DNA of 64,000 nt from Aliiroseovarius halocynthiae (GCF_007004645.1 NZ_ML660019.1:888437-952436), one strand, 5' to 3'; positions 27,245 to 36,814 are shown, counted from the first letter of the stretch. Notes: a model not told the origin generated them from the sequence alone. A program made the numbers and translations.

Positions 27245-27826
27245 ATGAGTGATACCAAGAACGATCCTGACACCACGCGGGCTTTGCGCGCAGATGCTGC
27301 ACGCAATGAAGATGCCGTGCTACAGGCCGCCAAGGAGGTCTTCTTACAGTCTGGTGTGGATGCCCCGGTTCGCGAAGTGGCCAAACGCGCTGGGGTGGGC
27401 GTCGGCACACTTTATCGCCGTTTCCCGAAACGCTCCGATTTGATCAAGGCTGTGTTTCGCCGAGAGATCGACACGTGTGCTGACGCGGCCCGAGGTCTGG
27501 AAGCGTCGCTTGACCCCGGCGATGCCGTCGCCGAATGGCTCATGCTCTATGCAGGTTTTATGGGAACCAAAAAGGGGTTGGCAGTCGCGCTCCACTCCGG
27601 AGACGACGCCTACGCCGACTTGCCCGTTTACTTTCGGGAGCGTTTCGAACCTGCACTGGCTTGCCTGCTAGAACGCGCAGAAGCCGCAAATTTGATCCGT
27701 ACCCCTGTCCAACCCTATGACCTGCTGAGGGCCATCGGGAATCTCTCCATGGCAGAGGGCGAAGATCGGGATGCACATGTGAAACATATGGTGTCTCTGA
27801 TCATCCAAGGGCTTTTGGTGCGATGA
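27245..27826 (+). CDS. TetR/AcrR family transcriptional regulator
   Basis: 193-residue repressor-type protein. The N-terminal helix-turn-helix spans about residues 20-66 (AVLQAAKEVFLQSGVDAPV, then REVAKRAGVGVGTLYRRFP, the recognition helix). The C-terminal domain matches the common SbtR-like ligand-binding type (LMLYAGFMGTKKGLAVAL). The ligand is unknown. It is divergent from the alpha/beta hydrolase gene, with three TGTTCCGA boxes between them, so it probably controls both itself and the hydrolase. Confidence 0.9.
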   Translation: MSDTKNDPDTTRALRADAARNEDAVLQAAKEVFLQSGVDAPVREVAKRAGVGVGTLYRRFPKRSDLIKAVFRREIDTCADAARGLEASLDPGDAVAEWLMLYAGFMGTKKGLAVALHSGDDAYADLPVYFRERFEPALACLLERAEAANLIRTPVQPYDLLRAIGNLSMAEGEDRDAHVKHMVSLIIQGLLVR

Positions 27827-28067
27827 TCAACAGAGTCTGCGCATGATTGGTCCCTAGCAGCGCTGCGCGCTCGTCAGAAGCGGTCACTAGCGCCTGTCAC
27901 AAATCACAGTGTCGCCCGCGTTGTGGACGTTGAGCACTCACCGTCCGGTCTTCGCAACGGAAACCCTCGCTTTGAATTGAAACACGCGCATCTGGTTATG
28001 TCATGCGCGCGCTCGACTTACGTCCCTGCGACGTCGCGTCGTTATTGACGCGAATCGTGCTTTCGGC
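27827..28067. other. Intergenic stretch before the leucine operon
   Basis: Part of a 302-base gap. It contains a hairpin-forming sequence TCGCGTC-GTTATT-GACGCGA (28034-28053), which overlaps a possible -35 box TTGACG (28045-28050), the palindrome GCGACGTCGC just upstream, and the arm pair GCGCAT / ATGCGC near 27985-28010. I see no gene in it. Confidence 0.45.
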
Positions 28068-28096
28068 GCATTAACTGAACAATCGTTCAATAATGC
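28068..28096. promoter_or_regulatory. Palindromic operator candidate upstream of the leucine catabolic operon
   Basis: GCATTAACTGAAC (28068-28080), spacer AATC, then GTTCAATAATGC (28085-28096). The arms pair over 11 of 12-13 positions with a one-base offset. The core TGAAC-N4-GTTCA resembles TetR-family operators. It ends 32 bases before the isovaleryl-CoA dehydrogenase start and lies about one -10/-35 spacing after TTGACG, so a bound protein would block transcription. Confidence 0.6.
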
Positions 28097-28128
28097 GATC
28101 TTATGATCTGACCCGAAGGAAGCGGCAC

Positions 28129-29289
28129 ATGTTCAACACCTCAATGAATTTCGACCTGGGCGAAGACGTCAATGCAATTCGCGAGATGGTGCATCGCTTT
28201 GCGCAAGACCGGATCAAGCCGATTGCAGCTGAAGTGGATCAGAAGAACGAATTCCCCAATGAGCTATGGAAAGAGTTTGGGGATCTTGGCCTTCTGGGGG
28301 TGACCACACCCGAGGAATATGGCGGGTCGGACATGTCCTATCTGGCGCATGTTGTGGCGGTGGAGGAGATCGCACGTGCCTCGGCCTCGGTGTCCTTGTC
28401 CTATGGCGCGCACTCGAACCTTTGCGTGAACCAGATCCGCCGCAATGCCACGGACGAACAGAAGGCGAAATATCTGCCGAAGCTCTGTTCGGGCGAGCAT
28501 GTTGGTGCACTGGCCATGTCGGAGGCGGGCGCTGGGTCGGACGTTGTGTCGATGAAGTTGCGGGCCGAGAAGCGCAACGGATACTACGTGCTGAATGGAA
28601 CGAAATACTGGATCACCAACGGCCCGGATGCTGATACGCTGGTGGTTTATGCCAAGACAGATCCCGATGCGGGCCCAAGGGGCATCACGGCGTTTGTCGT
28701 GGAAAAGGGCATGAAAGGTTTCTCGACCTCTGAGCATTTCGACAAGATGGGGATGCGCGGGTCGAACACCGCCGAGCTGATTTTTGAAGACGTGGAAGTG
28801 CCGTTTGAAAACGTGCTGGGCGAAGAAGGCAAAGGCGTTGCCGTTCTGATGTCCGGTCTTGACTACGAACGTGTGGTATTGTCGGGCATCGGCACGGGCA
28901 TCATGGCCGCCTGCATGGACGAAATCATGCCCTATATGAAAGAGCGCAAGCAGTTCGGTCGCCCGATTGGGGACTTCCAGCTGATGCAGGCGAAGATCGC
29001 GGATATGTACACCGCAATGAACTCGGCCCGCGCTTATGTGTACGAAGTTGCCAAAGCCTGTGACCGGGGCGAGGTGACCCGACAGGACGCCGCAGCTTGT
29101 GTGCTTTATGCGTCGGAAGAGGCCATGAAGCAGGCACATCAGGCCGTGCAGGCTATGGGTGGCGCGGGCTTCATGAATGATAGCCCGGTCAGCCGTATCT
29201 TCCGCGACGCCAAGCTGATGGAGATCGGCGCAGGGACATCCGAGATCCGCCGCATGCTGATCGGTCGCGAGCTGATGGGCGCAATGTAA
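28129..29289 (+). CDS. ivd: Isovaleryl-CoA dehydrogenase
   Basis: FAD-dependent acyl-CoA dehydrogenase of 386 residues, first dedicated enzyme of the leucine branch after the branched-chain ketoacid dehydrogenase. It shows the FAD/substrate motifs [15 protein letters not shown] and [11 protein letters not shown], and the C-terminal [20 protein letters not shown]. Glu247 in [10 protein letters not shown] sits where isovaleryl-CoA dehydrogenases carry the catalytic base, unlike short-chain enzymes that use a later Glu. GAAGGAAG lies seven bases before the ATG at 28129. It heads the operon that continues to 36814, and a palindrome lies just upstream. Confidence 0.93.
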   Translation: MFNTSMNFDLGEDVNAIREMVHRFAQDRIKPIAAEVDQKNEFPNELWKEFGDLGLLGVTTPEEYGGSDMSYLAHVVAVEEIARASASVSLSYGAHSNLCVNQIRRNATDEQKAKYLPKLCSGEHVGALAMSEAGAGSDVVSMKLRAEKRNGYYVLNGTKYWITNGPDADTLVVYAKTDPDAGPRGITAFVVEKGMKGFSTSEHFDKMGMRGSNTAELIFEDVEVPFENVLGEEGKGVAVLMSGLDYERVVLSGIGTGIMAACMDEIMPYMKERKQFGRPIGDFQLMQAKIADMYTAMNSARAYVYEVAKACDRGEVTRQDAAACVLYASEEAMKQAHQAVQAMGGAGFMNDSPVSRIFRDAKLMEIGAGTSEIRRMLIGRELMGAM

Positions 29290-29331
29290 GGGCGCCTGCG
29301 AAATTACACTCTTTTCGAAAGGAACATTCTA

Positions 29332-29874
29332 ATGGGTATTCTCCTTAATCTGACACTGCGGTCCGGTGCGGTTGTGTTGGCTCTGACAGGGGCCTCAAAT
29401 GCTCAAGACCTCAGCTATTCCCCGACGATCACCGAAGCATGTGAATATGCACAAGGCAGCGATGGGATCGTGTCCATGGGGCATACGCCCGCAGCAATCG
29501 AATGCATCGGTGTTGCGGCTCAGGCCTGTATGATCGACAGCCGCATTGGTGGATCTACGGCAGGGATGTCTGCCTGTTTCGGGAAAGAGCTGGACTACTG
29601 GGATGCGCGATTGAACAACGCATATTCGGCCCTGATGGAACGGCTGGAAACATCGGACGCAGAAATGTCCGAGCTGGGTTCTTCCGCCCCAAAACAGGTT
29701 CCTGCGTTGCGCGATATGCAACGTGCTTGGATCACCTTCCGCGACGCGAAATGTGATTTCGAACGGTCGAATTGGGGCGGGGGCACTGGCGGTGGACCAG
29801 CGACCTTGGCCTGCCTGATGCAAGAGACAGCCGAGCAAGCCTTCCATCTGGAAAGCCAATTGGGCGAGGGATGA
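29332..29874 (+). CDS. Secreted LprI-like (DUF1311) protein
   Basis: 180 residues with a Sec signal peptide (SGAVVLALTGASNAQ, cleavage after SNA). The mature part has the DUF1311 pattern: LDYWDARLNNAYSALMERL near residue 90, then RDMQRAWITFRDAKCDFE and an ACLMQETAEQ end. Cysteines are spaced for disulfides. Relatives include the lysozyme inhibitor LprI, but most are uncharacterised. AAAGGA precedes the ATG. It sits inside the leucine operon between ivd and mccB, though nothing in it suggests a metabolic role. Confidence 0.82.
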   Translation: MGILLNLTLRSGAVVLALTGASNAQDLSYSPTITEACEYAQGSDGIVSMGHTPAAIECIGVAAQACMIDSRIGGSTAGMSACFGKELDYWDARLNNAYSALMERLETSDAEMSELGSSAPKQVPALRDMQRAWITFRDAKCDFERSNWGGGTGGGPATLACLMQETAEQAFHLESQLGEG

Positions 29875-29943
29875 TCGGCGGTAACTAATTCACGCCAATT
29901 GATGCCGGTCATCCAAGACAACATGTTCTCGCAGGAGAAGATT

Positions 29944-31548
29944 ATGAAACTCACATCCCAAGCCACGCCCGGATCCGAGGCGTATAAAGCCAACCGCAAG
30001 GGGCATCTGGACGCATTGAAAGTGGTGGCGGATGCTGCTGAAGCTGCAGTTGGCGGCGGTGGGCAGAAATCCCGCGATCGTCACCTGAGCCGCGGCAAGA
30101 TGTTGCCGCGCGACCGCGTGTCGAACCTGTTGGATCCCGGGTCTCCGTTTCTCGAAGTTGGTGCGACTGCTGCTCATGACATGTATGACAACGCAGCCCC
30201 GTGCGCGGGTGTTGTGGCCGGTATCGGTCAGGTGCATGGTCAGGAATGCATGATCGTATGCAACGATGCCACTGTGAAGGGTGGCACCTACTACCCGATG
30301 ACCGTGAAGAAGCACCTGCGCGCGCAAGAGATCGCTGAGGAATGCAATCTGCCCTGCATCTATCTGGTCGATAGTGGTGGCGCGAACCTGCCGCAACAGG
30401 ACGAAGTGTTCCCGGATCGCGACCATTTCGGTCGCATCTTCTATAATCAGGCGCGCATGTCTGCGAAGGGCATCCCGCAGATCGCGGTGGTAATGGGGTC
30501 GTGCACCGCTGGCGGCGCTTACGTGCCGGCCATGTCGGATGTGACCATCATTGTGAAAGAGCAGGGGACCATCTTCCTTGCAGGCCCTCCGCTGGTGAAG
30601 GCTGCGACAGGCGAGGTTGTTTCCGCCGAGGACCTTGGCGGCGGCGACGTGCACACACGTCTTTCAGGTGTGGCAGACTATCTGGCCGAAGATGACGCCC
30701 ACGCGCTGGCGCTGGCCCGTCGCGCTGTGGAAAGCCTGAACCGCGAAAAGCCGATCACGGTGAAGTGGCAAGAGCCGGAAGAACCCGCCTACGACGCCGA
30801 GGAACTGCTGGGCGTTGTGCCTGCCGACCTCAAGACGCCCTATGACATCCGCGAAGTGATTATGCGCATCGTCGACGGCTCGCGCTTTGATGAATTCAAG
30901 CCGCGCTTTGGCGAGACGCTGGTCACGGGCTTTGCCCATTTGAAAGGCTGCCCCATCGGGATCATTGCCAATAACGGCGTGATCTTCTCGGAAGCCGCGC
31001 AGAAAGGTGCGCATTTCGTCGAGCTGTGCAGCCAGCGCAATATCCCGCTGGTCTTCCTGCAAAACATCACCGGCTTCATGGTGGGTCGTAAGTATGAAAA
31101 CGAAGGCATCGCGCGCCACGGTGCCAAGATGGTGACGGCCGTGGCCACCACCAACGTCCCGAAAGTGACGATGGTGGTGGGCGGCTCTTATGGCGCTGGC
31201 AACTATGGCATGGCCGGTCGCGCCTATCAGCCGCGCTTCATGTGGTCCTGGCCCAACTCGCGCATTTCCGTCATGGGCGGCGAACAGGCCGCAGGCGTGT
31301 TGGCGACGGTGAAACGCGACGGGATCGAACGCAAGGGCGGGGAATGGTCGGCGGAAGAAGAAGCCGCCTTCAAGCAACCCACTATCGATATGTTCGAGGA
31401 ACAAAGCCACCCGCTCTATGCCTCGGCGCGTCTGTGGGATGACGGCGTGATCGACCCGCGCAAATCGCGTGAAGTGCTTTACCTGTCGCTTTTGGCCGCG
31501 CTGAATTCGCCGATTGAAGAAACCAAGTTCGGCGTCTTCCGGATGTGA
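29944..31548 (+). CDS. mccB: Methylcrotonyl-CoA carboxylase, carboxyltransferase (beta) subunit
   Basis: 534-residue carboxyltransferase that moves CO2 from carboxybiotin to 3-methylcrotonyl-CoA. It has the N-terminal [21 protein letters not shown], the crotonase-like N and C halves, [15 protein letters not shown] (acyl-CoA oxyanion site) near residue 191, and [18 protein letters not shown] with [16 protein letters not shown] in the C half. These motifs match the MCC beta type rather than propionyl-CoA carboxylase. Start at 29944 with AGGAG six bases upstream; the longer frame from 29899 lacks a site. The alpha subunit follows after one intervening gene. Confidence 0.93.
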   Translation: MKLTSQATPGSEAYKANRKGHLDALKVVADAAEAAVGGGGQKSRDRHLSRGKMLPRDRVSNLLDPGSPFLEVGATAAHDMYDNAAPCAGVVAGIGQVHGQECMIVCNDATVKGGTYYPMTVKKHLRAQEIAEECNLPCIYLVDSGGANLPQQDEVFPDRDHFGRIFYNQARMSAKGIPQIAVVMGSCTAGGAYVPAMSDVTIIVKEQGTIFLAGPPLVKAATGEVVSAEDLGGGDVHTRLSGVADYLAEDDAHALALARRAVESLNREKPITVKWQEPEEPAYDAEELLGVVPADLKTPYDIREVIMRIVDGSRFDEFKPRFGETLVTGFAHLKGCPIGIIANNGVIFSEAAQKGAHFVELCSQRNIPLVFLQNITGFMVGRKYENEGIARHGAKMVTAVATTNVPKVTMVVGGSYGAGNYGMAGRAYQPRFMWSWPNSRISVMGGEQAAGVLATVKRDGIERKGGEWSAEEEAAFKQPTIDMFEEQSHPLYASARLWDDGVIDPRKSREVLYLSLLAALNSPIEETKFGVFRM

Positions 31549-31551
31549 TCT

Positions 31552-31989
31552 GTGGACACCAACCTTGTCATATATAGCGGGCTGACGCTGTTGATCCTCT
31601 ACACGCTGGCCGAGCGCATCGCGCCGGTGCCGCGCGTCAGTGTGATCGACGGCTGTCAGCTTGGCTATGTCTATGACGGGGACACGGTCGAGCTGAAATG
31701 CCCGGACCGCAAGCGCACGGCCCGGTTGGTCGGCTTTGACACGCCCGAGACCAAGGATCCGGGCTGCCCCGGGGAAAAGGCGCTGGGCGACAAGGCCACG
31801 GCCCGCCTGCGCCAGATCGTCAAAGGGGCGGACATCACGATGCGCCATGACGGCCATGACAAATATGGTCGCGAGCTGGTGCGCCTGTCTGCGGATGGGC
31901 GCGACGTGGGCGATACACTGATCCGCGAAGGGCTGGCCTTGGCCTATCGCGGCGGCGGACGTGTCAATTGGTGTGAGAGATTGAATTGA
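31552..31989 (+). CDS. Membrane-anchored thermonuclease (SNase-like) family protein
   Basis: 145-residue protein with an N-terminal hydrophobic anchor (LVIYSGLTLLILYTL) and a staphylococcal-nuclease fold. The catalytic residues of the family can be placed: Asp in YDGDTVEL, Arg in ARLVGF, Asp-Thr-x-Glu in DTPETKDP, and Arg in DKYGRELVRL. It is therefore probably an active Ca2+-dependent nuclease acting outside the inner membrane. The start is GTG, three bases after the mccB stop. It lies between the two methylcrotonyl-CoA carboxylase subunit genes, an unexpected place for a nuclease. Confidence 0.85.
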   Translation: MDTNLVIYSGLTLLILYTLAERIAPVPRVSVIDGCQLGYVYDGDTVELKCPDRKRTARLVGFDTPETKDPGCPGEKALGDKATARLRQIVKGADITMRHDGHDKYGRELVRLSADGRDVGDTLIREGLALAYRGGGRVNWCERLN

Positions 31990-32054
31990 ATTCCCGCCCC
32001 GCGCTGGGCGGACACATGAAAGAGGGCTGAGGCCCACCCGAAGGAGGAACAGAG

Positions 32055-33995
32055 ATGTTCACGAAAATCCTGATTGCAAACCGCGGCGAGATTGCCTGCC
32101 GTGTGATCGACACTGCCCGTAAGCTGGGCGTGGCGACCGTGGCCGTTTATTCGGACGCAGATGCGAATGCGCGCCATGTACGGATGGCTGACGAAGCGGT
32201 CCATATTGGTCCGCCACAGCCCGCCCAGTCCTATTTGTTGGGTGATCGGATCATTCAGGTGGCGCTTGATACGGGCGCACAGGGTATTCATCCCGGATAC
32301 GGTTTCCTGTCTGAAAACCCCGACTTCGTAGATGCGGTTGAAAAAGCTGGTCTGACCTTCATCGGCCCGTCGGCAGATGCGATCCGCAAGATGGGTCTGA
32401 AGGATGCGGCCAAGAAGCTGATGGTCGAGGCAGGCGTACCTGTCGTTCCCGGTTACCACGGCGAAAATCAGGATCCCGGCTTCCTTGCGGCCGAGGCGGA
32501 CAAGATGGGCTATCCCGTGCTGATCAAGGCCGTTGCTGGCGGTGGTGGCAAGGGGATGCGTCGTGTGGACGATCCCGCTGATTTCGCTGACGCGCTGAAA
32601 TCGGCTCAGGGCGAGGCCCAGACCGCTTTCGGCAATGCCGACGTGCTGGTCGAGAAATACATCCTGTCGCCCCGGCACATCGAGGTGCAGGTCTTTGGCG
32701 ATGGCACCCATGCGGTGCACCTTTTTGAACGTGACTGCTCGCTTCAACGTCGCCACCAGAAAGTGATCGAGGAAGCTCCGGCCCCCGGCATGACCGAAGA
32801 GGTCCGCGAGGCGATGGGCATGGCTGGCGTTCGCGCGGCCGAGGCGATCGGGTACAAGGGCGCGGGTACGGTTGAGTTCATTGTGGACGGCGCCAACGGC
32901 CTGCGTGCAGACGGCTTCTGGTTCATGGAAATGAACACGCGCCTTCAAGTGGAGCACCCCGTCACGGAAGAGATCACCGGCATTGATTTGGTCGAATGGC
33001 AGCTGCGCGTTGCAAGTGGTGAAGGTCTGCCCATGCAACAGGACGAACTGACCATCACCGGTCATTCGTTTGAAGCGCGGCTCTATGCAGAGGACGTCCC
33101 GAAGGGGTTCTTGCCTGCCACCGGTACGCTGTCTCATCTGAAATTTCCCGAAGGTGCACGCGCTGACACGGGGGTGCGGGCAGGGGACACGATCAGCCCG
33201 TTCTATGACCCGATGATTGCCAAGCTGACCGTGCATGCAGGTTCGCGTGCGGCGGCATTGCGGATGCTGTCATCCGCTTTGTCGAAGACCGAGGTCGCTG
33301 GATCGGTCACCAACCTTGCTTTTCTTGGGGCACTGACCCGTCACGAAGGCTTTGCGAAAGGCGATGTGGATACCGGCCTGATCGACCGCGACCTTGAGGC
33401 ATTGACGCATGAGCCGGGCCCGACGATGGCAGATATCGGCGCCGCTGCTCTGTGCGCGTTGGATCTTTTGAAGCGTACGGGCACGGGCTTTACGCTTTGG
33501 GGCGGGCTGAACCATTTCGTCACGCTCTCCCATGCGGATGACACCTATGACGTGGTCGTTTCCTCCTACGGGGCGGATCGTCACGTGATCACCGTGGGTG
33601 AGGATAGCATCGAAGCCACCTGCCTGAACGGTCAGTGGAAGTTGGGCGAAGATCGCGGTCCGCGTGTCGCCAAAGCGGGCAATGTTGTGACTGTCTTTGC
33701 CCAGTCGGGGCTGGAATTCCACGTCTCTGATCCTTTGGATCAGGATGCAGGCGTAGGTGCAGGCGCGGGCGTGATCGAAGCGCCGATGCCGGGTCTGGTG
33801 AAGGCCGTCTTTGCGAAAGCAGGCCAAGAGGTGAAGGAAGGTGACCGCCTTGCGATCCTGGAAGCGATGAAGATGGAGCATTCGCTGGAAGCTGCGCGCG
33901 ACGGCGTGGTGGCCGAGGTGCTCTGCGCTGATGGTGATCAGGTCGAAGCCGGCGCGCCGCTGATCCGTTTGGAAGAGGAAGAGGGTGACGCATGA
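32055..33995 (+). CDS. mccA: Methylcrotonyl-CoA carboxylase, biotin carboxylase/carrier (alpha) subunit
   Basis: 646 residues. It has an N-terminal biotin carboxylase domain (KILIANRGEIACRVI; HPGYGFLSENPDF; ATP-grasp glycine loop KAVAGGGGKGMR; EMNTRLQVEHPVTE). A linking region follows, then a C-terminal biotinyl domain in which Lys606 of ILEAMKMEH is the biotinylation site. It uses ATP and bicarbonate to carboxylate biotin for MccB. GGAGG lies just before the ATG. The stop overlaps the GST gene as ATGA. Biotin is presumably attached by the BirA encoded at 55273-56040. Confidence 0.94.
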   Translation: MFTKILIANRGEIACRVIDTARKLGVATVAVYSDADANARHVRMADEAVHIGPPQPAQSYLLGDRIIQVALDTGAQGIHPGYGFLSENPDFVDAVEKAGLTFIGPSADAIRKMGLKDAAKKLMVEAGVPVVPGYHGENQDPGFLAAEADKMGYPVLIKAVAGGGGKGMRRVDDPADFADALKSAQGEAQTAFGNADVLVEKYILSPRHIEVQVFGDGTHAVHLFERDCSLQRRHQKVIEEAPAPGMTEEVREAMGMAGVRAAEAIGYKGAGTVEFIVDGANGLRADGFWFMEMNTRLQVEHPVTEEITGIDLVEWQLRVASGEGLPMQQDELTITGHSFEARLYAEDVPKGFLPATGTLSHLKFPEGARADTGVRAGDTISPFYDPMIAKLTVHAGSRAAALRMLSSALSKTEVAGSVTNLAFLGALTRHEGFAKGDVDTGLIDRDLEALTHEPGPTMADIGAAALCALDLLKRTGTGFTLWGGLNHFVTLSHADDTYDVVVSSYGADRHVITVGEDSIEATCLNGQWKLGEDRGPRVAKAGNVVTVFAQSGLEFHVSDPLDQDAGVGAGAGVIEAPMPGLVKAVFAKAGQEVKEGDRLAILEAMKMEHSLEAARDGVVAEVLCADGDQVEAGAPLIRLEEEEGDA

Positions 33996-34669
33996 GTTTT
34001 CGACTGCACCATGTTCAATATGGCCGCTCGGTTCGCGTGCTCTGGCTGATCGAAGAGATCGGACTGGAAGAAAAGCTTGGCGAGACGTTGGAGGTGATCG
34101 AGTACAAGATCGGCTCGCGCGAGATGTTCGAAAGCGATTTGCGCAAAATATCCCCTGCGACCCGTATTCCAGCGCTCGAAATCGGCGACATCACCATGTC
34201 GGAAAGCGGCGCGATCGTTGAATACCTGACCGAGGCTTATGCGCCCGATCTGGCTGTGGCCCCGGGCCAGCGCGAGCGTACGGACTATCTGCAATGGATT
34301 CACTATACCGAAACCATGGCCAGCCTGATCGAACAGCTGAACATGCAGATGGTGTTCCTGCGGCCTCCGGTCAAACCCAGCCCGGTTGTGATCAAGATCA
34401 ACGTGGCGCGTCTGCGTCACACGCTGGCAGGGCTTGATGCACATCTGGAAGGGCGCGCGTGGTTGCTGGACCGTGGCTTCTCTGCCGCGGATATCATGAT
34501 GGGGTTCAACATCTTTGCCGCGCCCTATTACGTGAAGCTGGATGAGTTCCCAAATATCACGGCGTATAAGGCACGGATCGAGGCCCTGCCATCTTATCAG
34601 CGCGTGGTTGCGCGCGAAGGCGAACAGCGTTTCTATGCGCAGGACTTCTATCCTGTGCCCACAGAATGA
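33992..34669 (+). CDS. Glutathione S-transferase family protein
   Basis: 225 residues with an N-terminal thioredoxin-like domain (LHHVQYGRSVRVLWLIEEIG, with Ser in the region that usually activates glutathione; SPATRIPALEIGD cis-Pro motif; MSESGAIVEYL). A helical C-terminal domain follows (LLDRGFSAADIMMG). The substrate is unknown. Its ATG overlaps the mccA stop, and its own stop overlaps an ATG just ahead of the HMG-CoA lyase, so it is tightly built into the leucine operon, perhaps to detoxify reactive acyl intermediates (inference). Confidence 0.85.
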   Translation: MSFRLHHVQYGRSVRVLWLIEEIGLEEKLGETLEVIEYKIGSREMFESDLRKISPATRIPALEIGDITMSESGAIVEYLTEAYAPDLAVAPGQRERTDYLQWIHYTETMASLIEQLNMQMVFLRPPVKPSPVVIKINVARLRHTLAGLDAHLEGRAWLLDRGFSAADIMMGFNIFAAPYYVKLDEFPNITAYKARIEALPSYQRVVAREGEQRFYAQDFYPVPTE

Positions 34670-34686
34670 CGAGGGGGACTAACCCT

Positions 34687-35538
34687 ATGGAATACGTCGA
34701 AATTTTCGAAGTCGGTCCGCGCGACGGGCTGCAAAACGAAAAGCGCCAGATCCCGACTGCGGAAAAGATTGCACTGGTCGATCTTCTGTCTGGCGCGGGG
34801 TTCAAGCGGATCGAGGTCGCCAGTTTCGTTAGCCCGAAATGGGTGCCACAGATGGCCGACAGCGCTGATGTGCTGGCCGGAATCACACGGGCGGATGGCG
34901 TATCTTATGCGGCGCTGACCCCGAACATGCGGGGGCTTGAAGGGGCCATTGCAGCCAAGGCAGACGAGATCGCAATTTTCGGATCCGCGTCCGAAGGGTT
35001 TTCCAAGGCCAATATCAACTGCACGATTGCCGAAAGCCTAGAGCGGTTCCAGCCCGTGGCCGAAGCTGCGAAGGCGGCAGGTCTTCCCATGCGCGGTTAT
35101 ATCTCTTGCGTGACGGACTGCCCTTATGATGGCAAGACCGATCCCGCGCAGGTGGCTTGGGTCGCGAAAGAACTGCTCGCCATGGGCTGTTATGAAATCT
35201 CACTGGGCGATACGATCGGGCAGGCGACGCCGGACAGTATCTCGACCATGCTCGACGCCGTGCTGGGCGAAGGCGACGCGTCGAAATTTGCAGGTCATTA
35301 TCATGACACCAGCGGTCGGGCTTGCGACAATGTTGAGGCCACGCTGGCTAAGGGCATTCGTGTCTTCGACGCGGCCGTTGGCGGGTTGGGCGGATGCCCT
35401 TATGCGCCGGGGGCGCAGGGCAATGTCGCGACCGAGGCTGTGCATGATCGCGTGATTGCGCTGGGCTATGCCACGGGATTGGATCGTGACATTCTGGATA
35501 AAGCGGCAGCGTTGGCCCGTCAGATGCGGGCTGGGTAA
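34687..35538 (+). CDS. hmgL: Hydroxymethylglutaryl-CoA lyase
   Basis: TIM-barrel lyase of 283 residues that splits HMG-CoA to acetoacetate and acetyl-CoA, the last step of leucine breakdown. The N-terminal signature is EVGPRDGLQNEK. EVASFVSPKWVPQMAD follows. The metal ligands are in HYHDTSGRACDN, and the catalytic Cys is in the loop GGLGGCPYAPGAQGN. The ATG at 34687 matches homologues (MEYVEIFEVGPRDG), with GAGGGGG about ten bases upstream. An ATG at 34666 overlapping the GST stop is an alternative. Confidence 0.93.
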   Translation: MEYVEIFEVGPRDGLQNEKRQIPTAEKIALVDLLSGAGFKRIEVASFVSPKWVPQMADSADVLAGITRADGVSYAALTPNMRGLEGAIAAKADEIAIFGSASEGFSKANINCTIAESLERFQPVAEAAKAAGLPMRGYISCVTDCPYDGKTDPAQVAWVAKELLAMGCYEISLGDTIGQATPDSISTMLDAVLGEGDASKFAGHYHDTSGRACDNVEATLAKGIRVFDAAVGGLGGCPYAPGAQGNVATEAVHDRVIALGYATGLDRDILDKAAALARQMRAG

Positions 35539-36042
35539 ATGATCAAGCTGTTTGAGCTTTCGGAACGTGTGATGAAAATGGATGCGGCCACATGGCAGCG
35601 ACACGCAAACCCGTGGTCAGTGTACTCCCGTATGACGATCCTTCCTTTGCTGGCGCTGGCGGTTTTTAGTCGCGTTTGGCTGGGGGCGTGGGCATGGTTG
35701 GCTGTGGCGCTGGTGCTGTTGTGGGTCTGGGTGAACCCACGGCTGTTTTCGGCACCTCAAAGTCTTGATAACTGGGCGTCGCGTGGCGTGCTGGGTGAAC
35801 AGATTTTGCTGCGGCGATCTGATGAATTGCCGCGTCATCATAAACGCTGGGCAATGGGATTGGGCTTGGCATCCGTTCCGGGTCTCGCCCTGATGGTGTG
35901 GGCGCTTTGGCAGCTTGATGCGTTATTGATTGTCGCGGCAGTCATTTTGGCGATGGGGCCGAAACTCTGGTTTCTGGATAGAATGAACTGGCTTTACGCC
36001 GATTGGTGTCACGCGCATGGGAAGGACTTGGGCGATGTATGA
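35539..36042 (+). CDS. Small integral membrane protein, DUF6653-like
   Basis: 167 residues that start directly after the HMG-CoA lyase stop (TAA then ATG). The N-terminus has WQRHANPWSVYSR. Hydrophobic segments follow at about residues 33-63 (one or two helices) and 105-140, so the protein spans the inner membrane several times. HANPWS and the Trp-rich helices recall the DUF6653 family; I give that from memory. A second in-frame ATG pair (codons 12 and 14) could be the real start. No function is known. Its stop overlaps the start of the hydratase by eight bases. Confidence 0.65.
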   Translation: MIKLFELSERVMKMDAATWQRHANPWSVYSRMTILPLLALAVFSRVWLGAWAWLAVALVLLWVWVNPRLFSAPQSLDNWASRGVLGEQILLRRSDELPRHHKRWAMGLGLASVPGLALMVWALWQLDALLIVAAVILAMGPKLWFLDRMNWLYADWCHAHGKDLGDV

Positions 36043-36814
36043 AACGATCCGAATTGACACGGACGGGCGCGGTGTTGCGACGTTGCTGTTGGACCGCGCC
36101 GAGAAGCACAACGCCATGTCGGCCCAGATGATTGAAGAGCTGACGGACGCTGCGCATAGGCTTGGCGCGGATGACGCGGTGCGCGTTGTTATCCTGACTG
36201 GAGACGGCAAAAGCTTCTGTGCGGGCGGCGATCTGCGCTGGATGCAGGACCAAATGGCGGCAGACCCGGTGACTCGCGGTGTCGAGGCCAAGAAACTGGC
36301 CATGATGTTGAACGCATTGAATGAAATGCCCAAACCCCTGATTGCGAAGGTGCAAGGGCAGGCGTTCGGGGGCGGGGTTGGTATGGCCTCGGTGTCGGAT
36401 GTGTCAATCGGTGTGCAAGGGGCAAAGTTCGGACTGACTGAAACCCGTTTGGGTCTGATCCCGGCCACCATCGGCCCCTATGTTCTTGCCCGTTTGGGCG
36501 AGGCGATGGCGCGCCGTGTCTTTATGTCGGCCCGGATCTTTGATGCGAATGAGGCTGTAACGCTGGGCCTTCTGGCCAAGGCCGTCGCGCCTGAAGATCT
36601 GGATTCCGCGGTCGAGGCAGAAGTTAAACCCTATCTGTCCGTCGCCCCCGGCGCCGTGGCCGAAGCCAAAGCCTTGGCCCGCCGTCTTGGTCCGCCCATC
36701 ACGGAAGAGATCATCGACGAAACCATCGCCGGTCTTGTCGCGCGCTGGGAAAGCGCCGAGGCGCAGGAAGGCATTGCAGCCTTTTTCGCGAAAGAAAAGC
36801 CGAGCTGGGCTTAG
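36035..36814 (+). CDS. liuC: Enoyl-CoA hydratase/isomerase, probably methylglutaconyl-CoA hydratase
   Basis: Crotonase-fold protein of 259 residues. The oxyanion-hole segments are KSFCAGGDLRWMQD (near residue 60) and KVQGQAFGGGVGMASVSDV (near 107). The second catalytic Glu region is FGLTETRLGLIPATIGPYV. The closing set of ivd, mccA, mccB and HMG-CoA lyase in the same operon makes hydration of 3-methylglutaconyl-CoA to HMG-CoA the likely reaction. The ATG at 36035 has AAGGA upstream and overlaps the preceding gene. This is the last gene of the operon. Confidence 0.88.
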   Translation: MYETIRIDTDGRGVATLLLDRAEKHNAMSAQMIEELTDAAHRLGADDAVRVVILTGDGKSFCAGGDLRWMQDQMAADPVTRGVEAKKLAMMLNALNEMPKPLIAKVQGQAFGGGVGMASVSDVSIGVQGAKFGLTETRLGLIPATIGPYVLARLGEAMARRVFMSARIFDANEAVTLGLLAKAVAPEDLDSAVEAEVKPYLSVAPGAVAEAKALARRLGPPITEEIIDETIAGLVARWESAEAQEGIAAFFAKEKPSWA

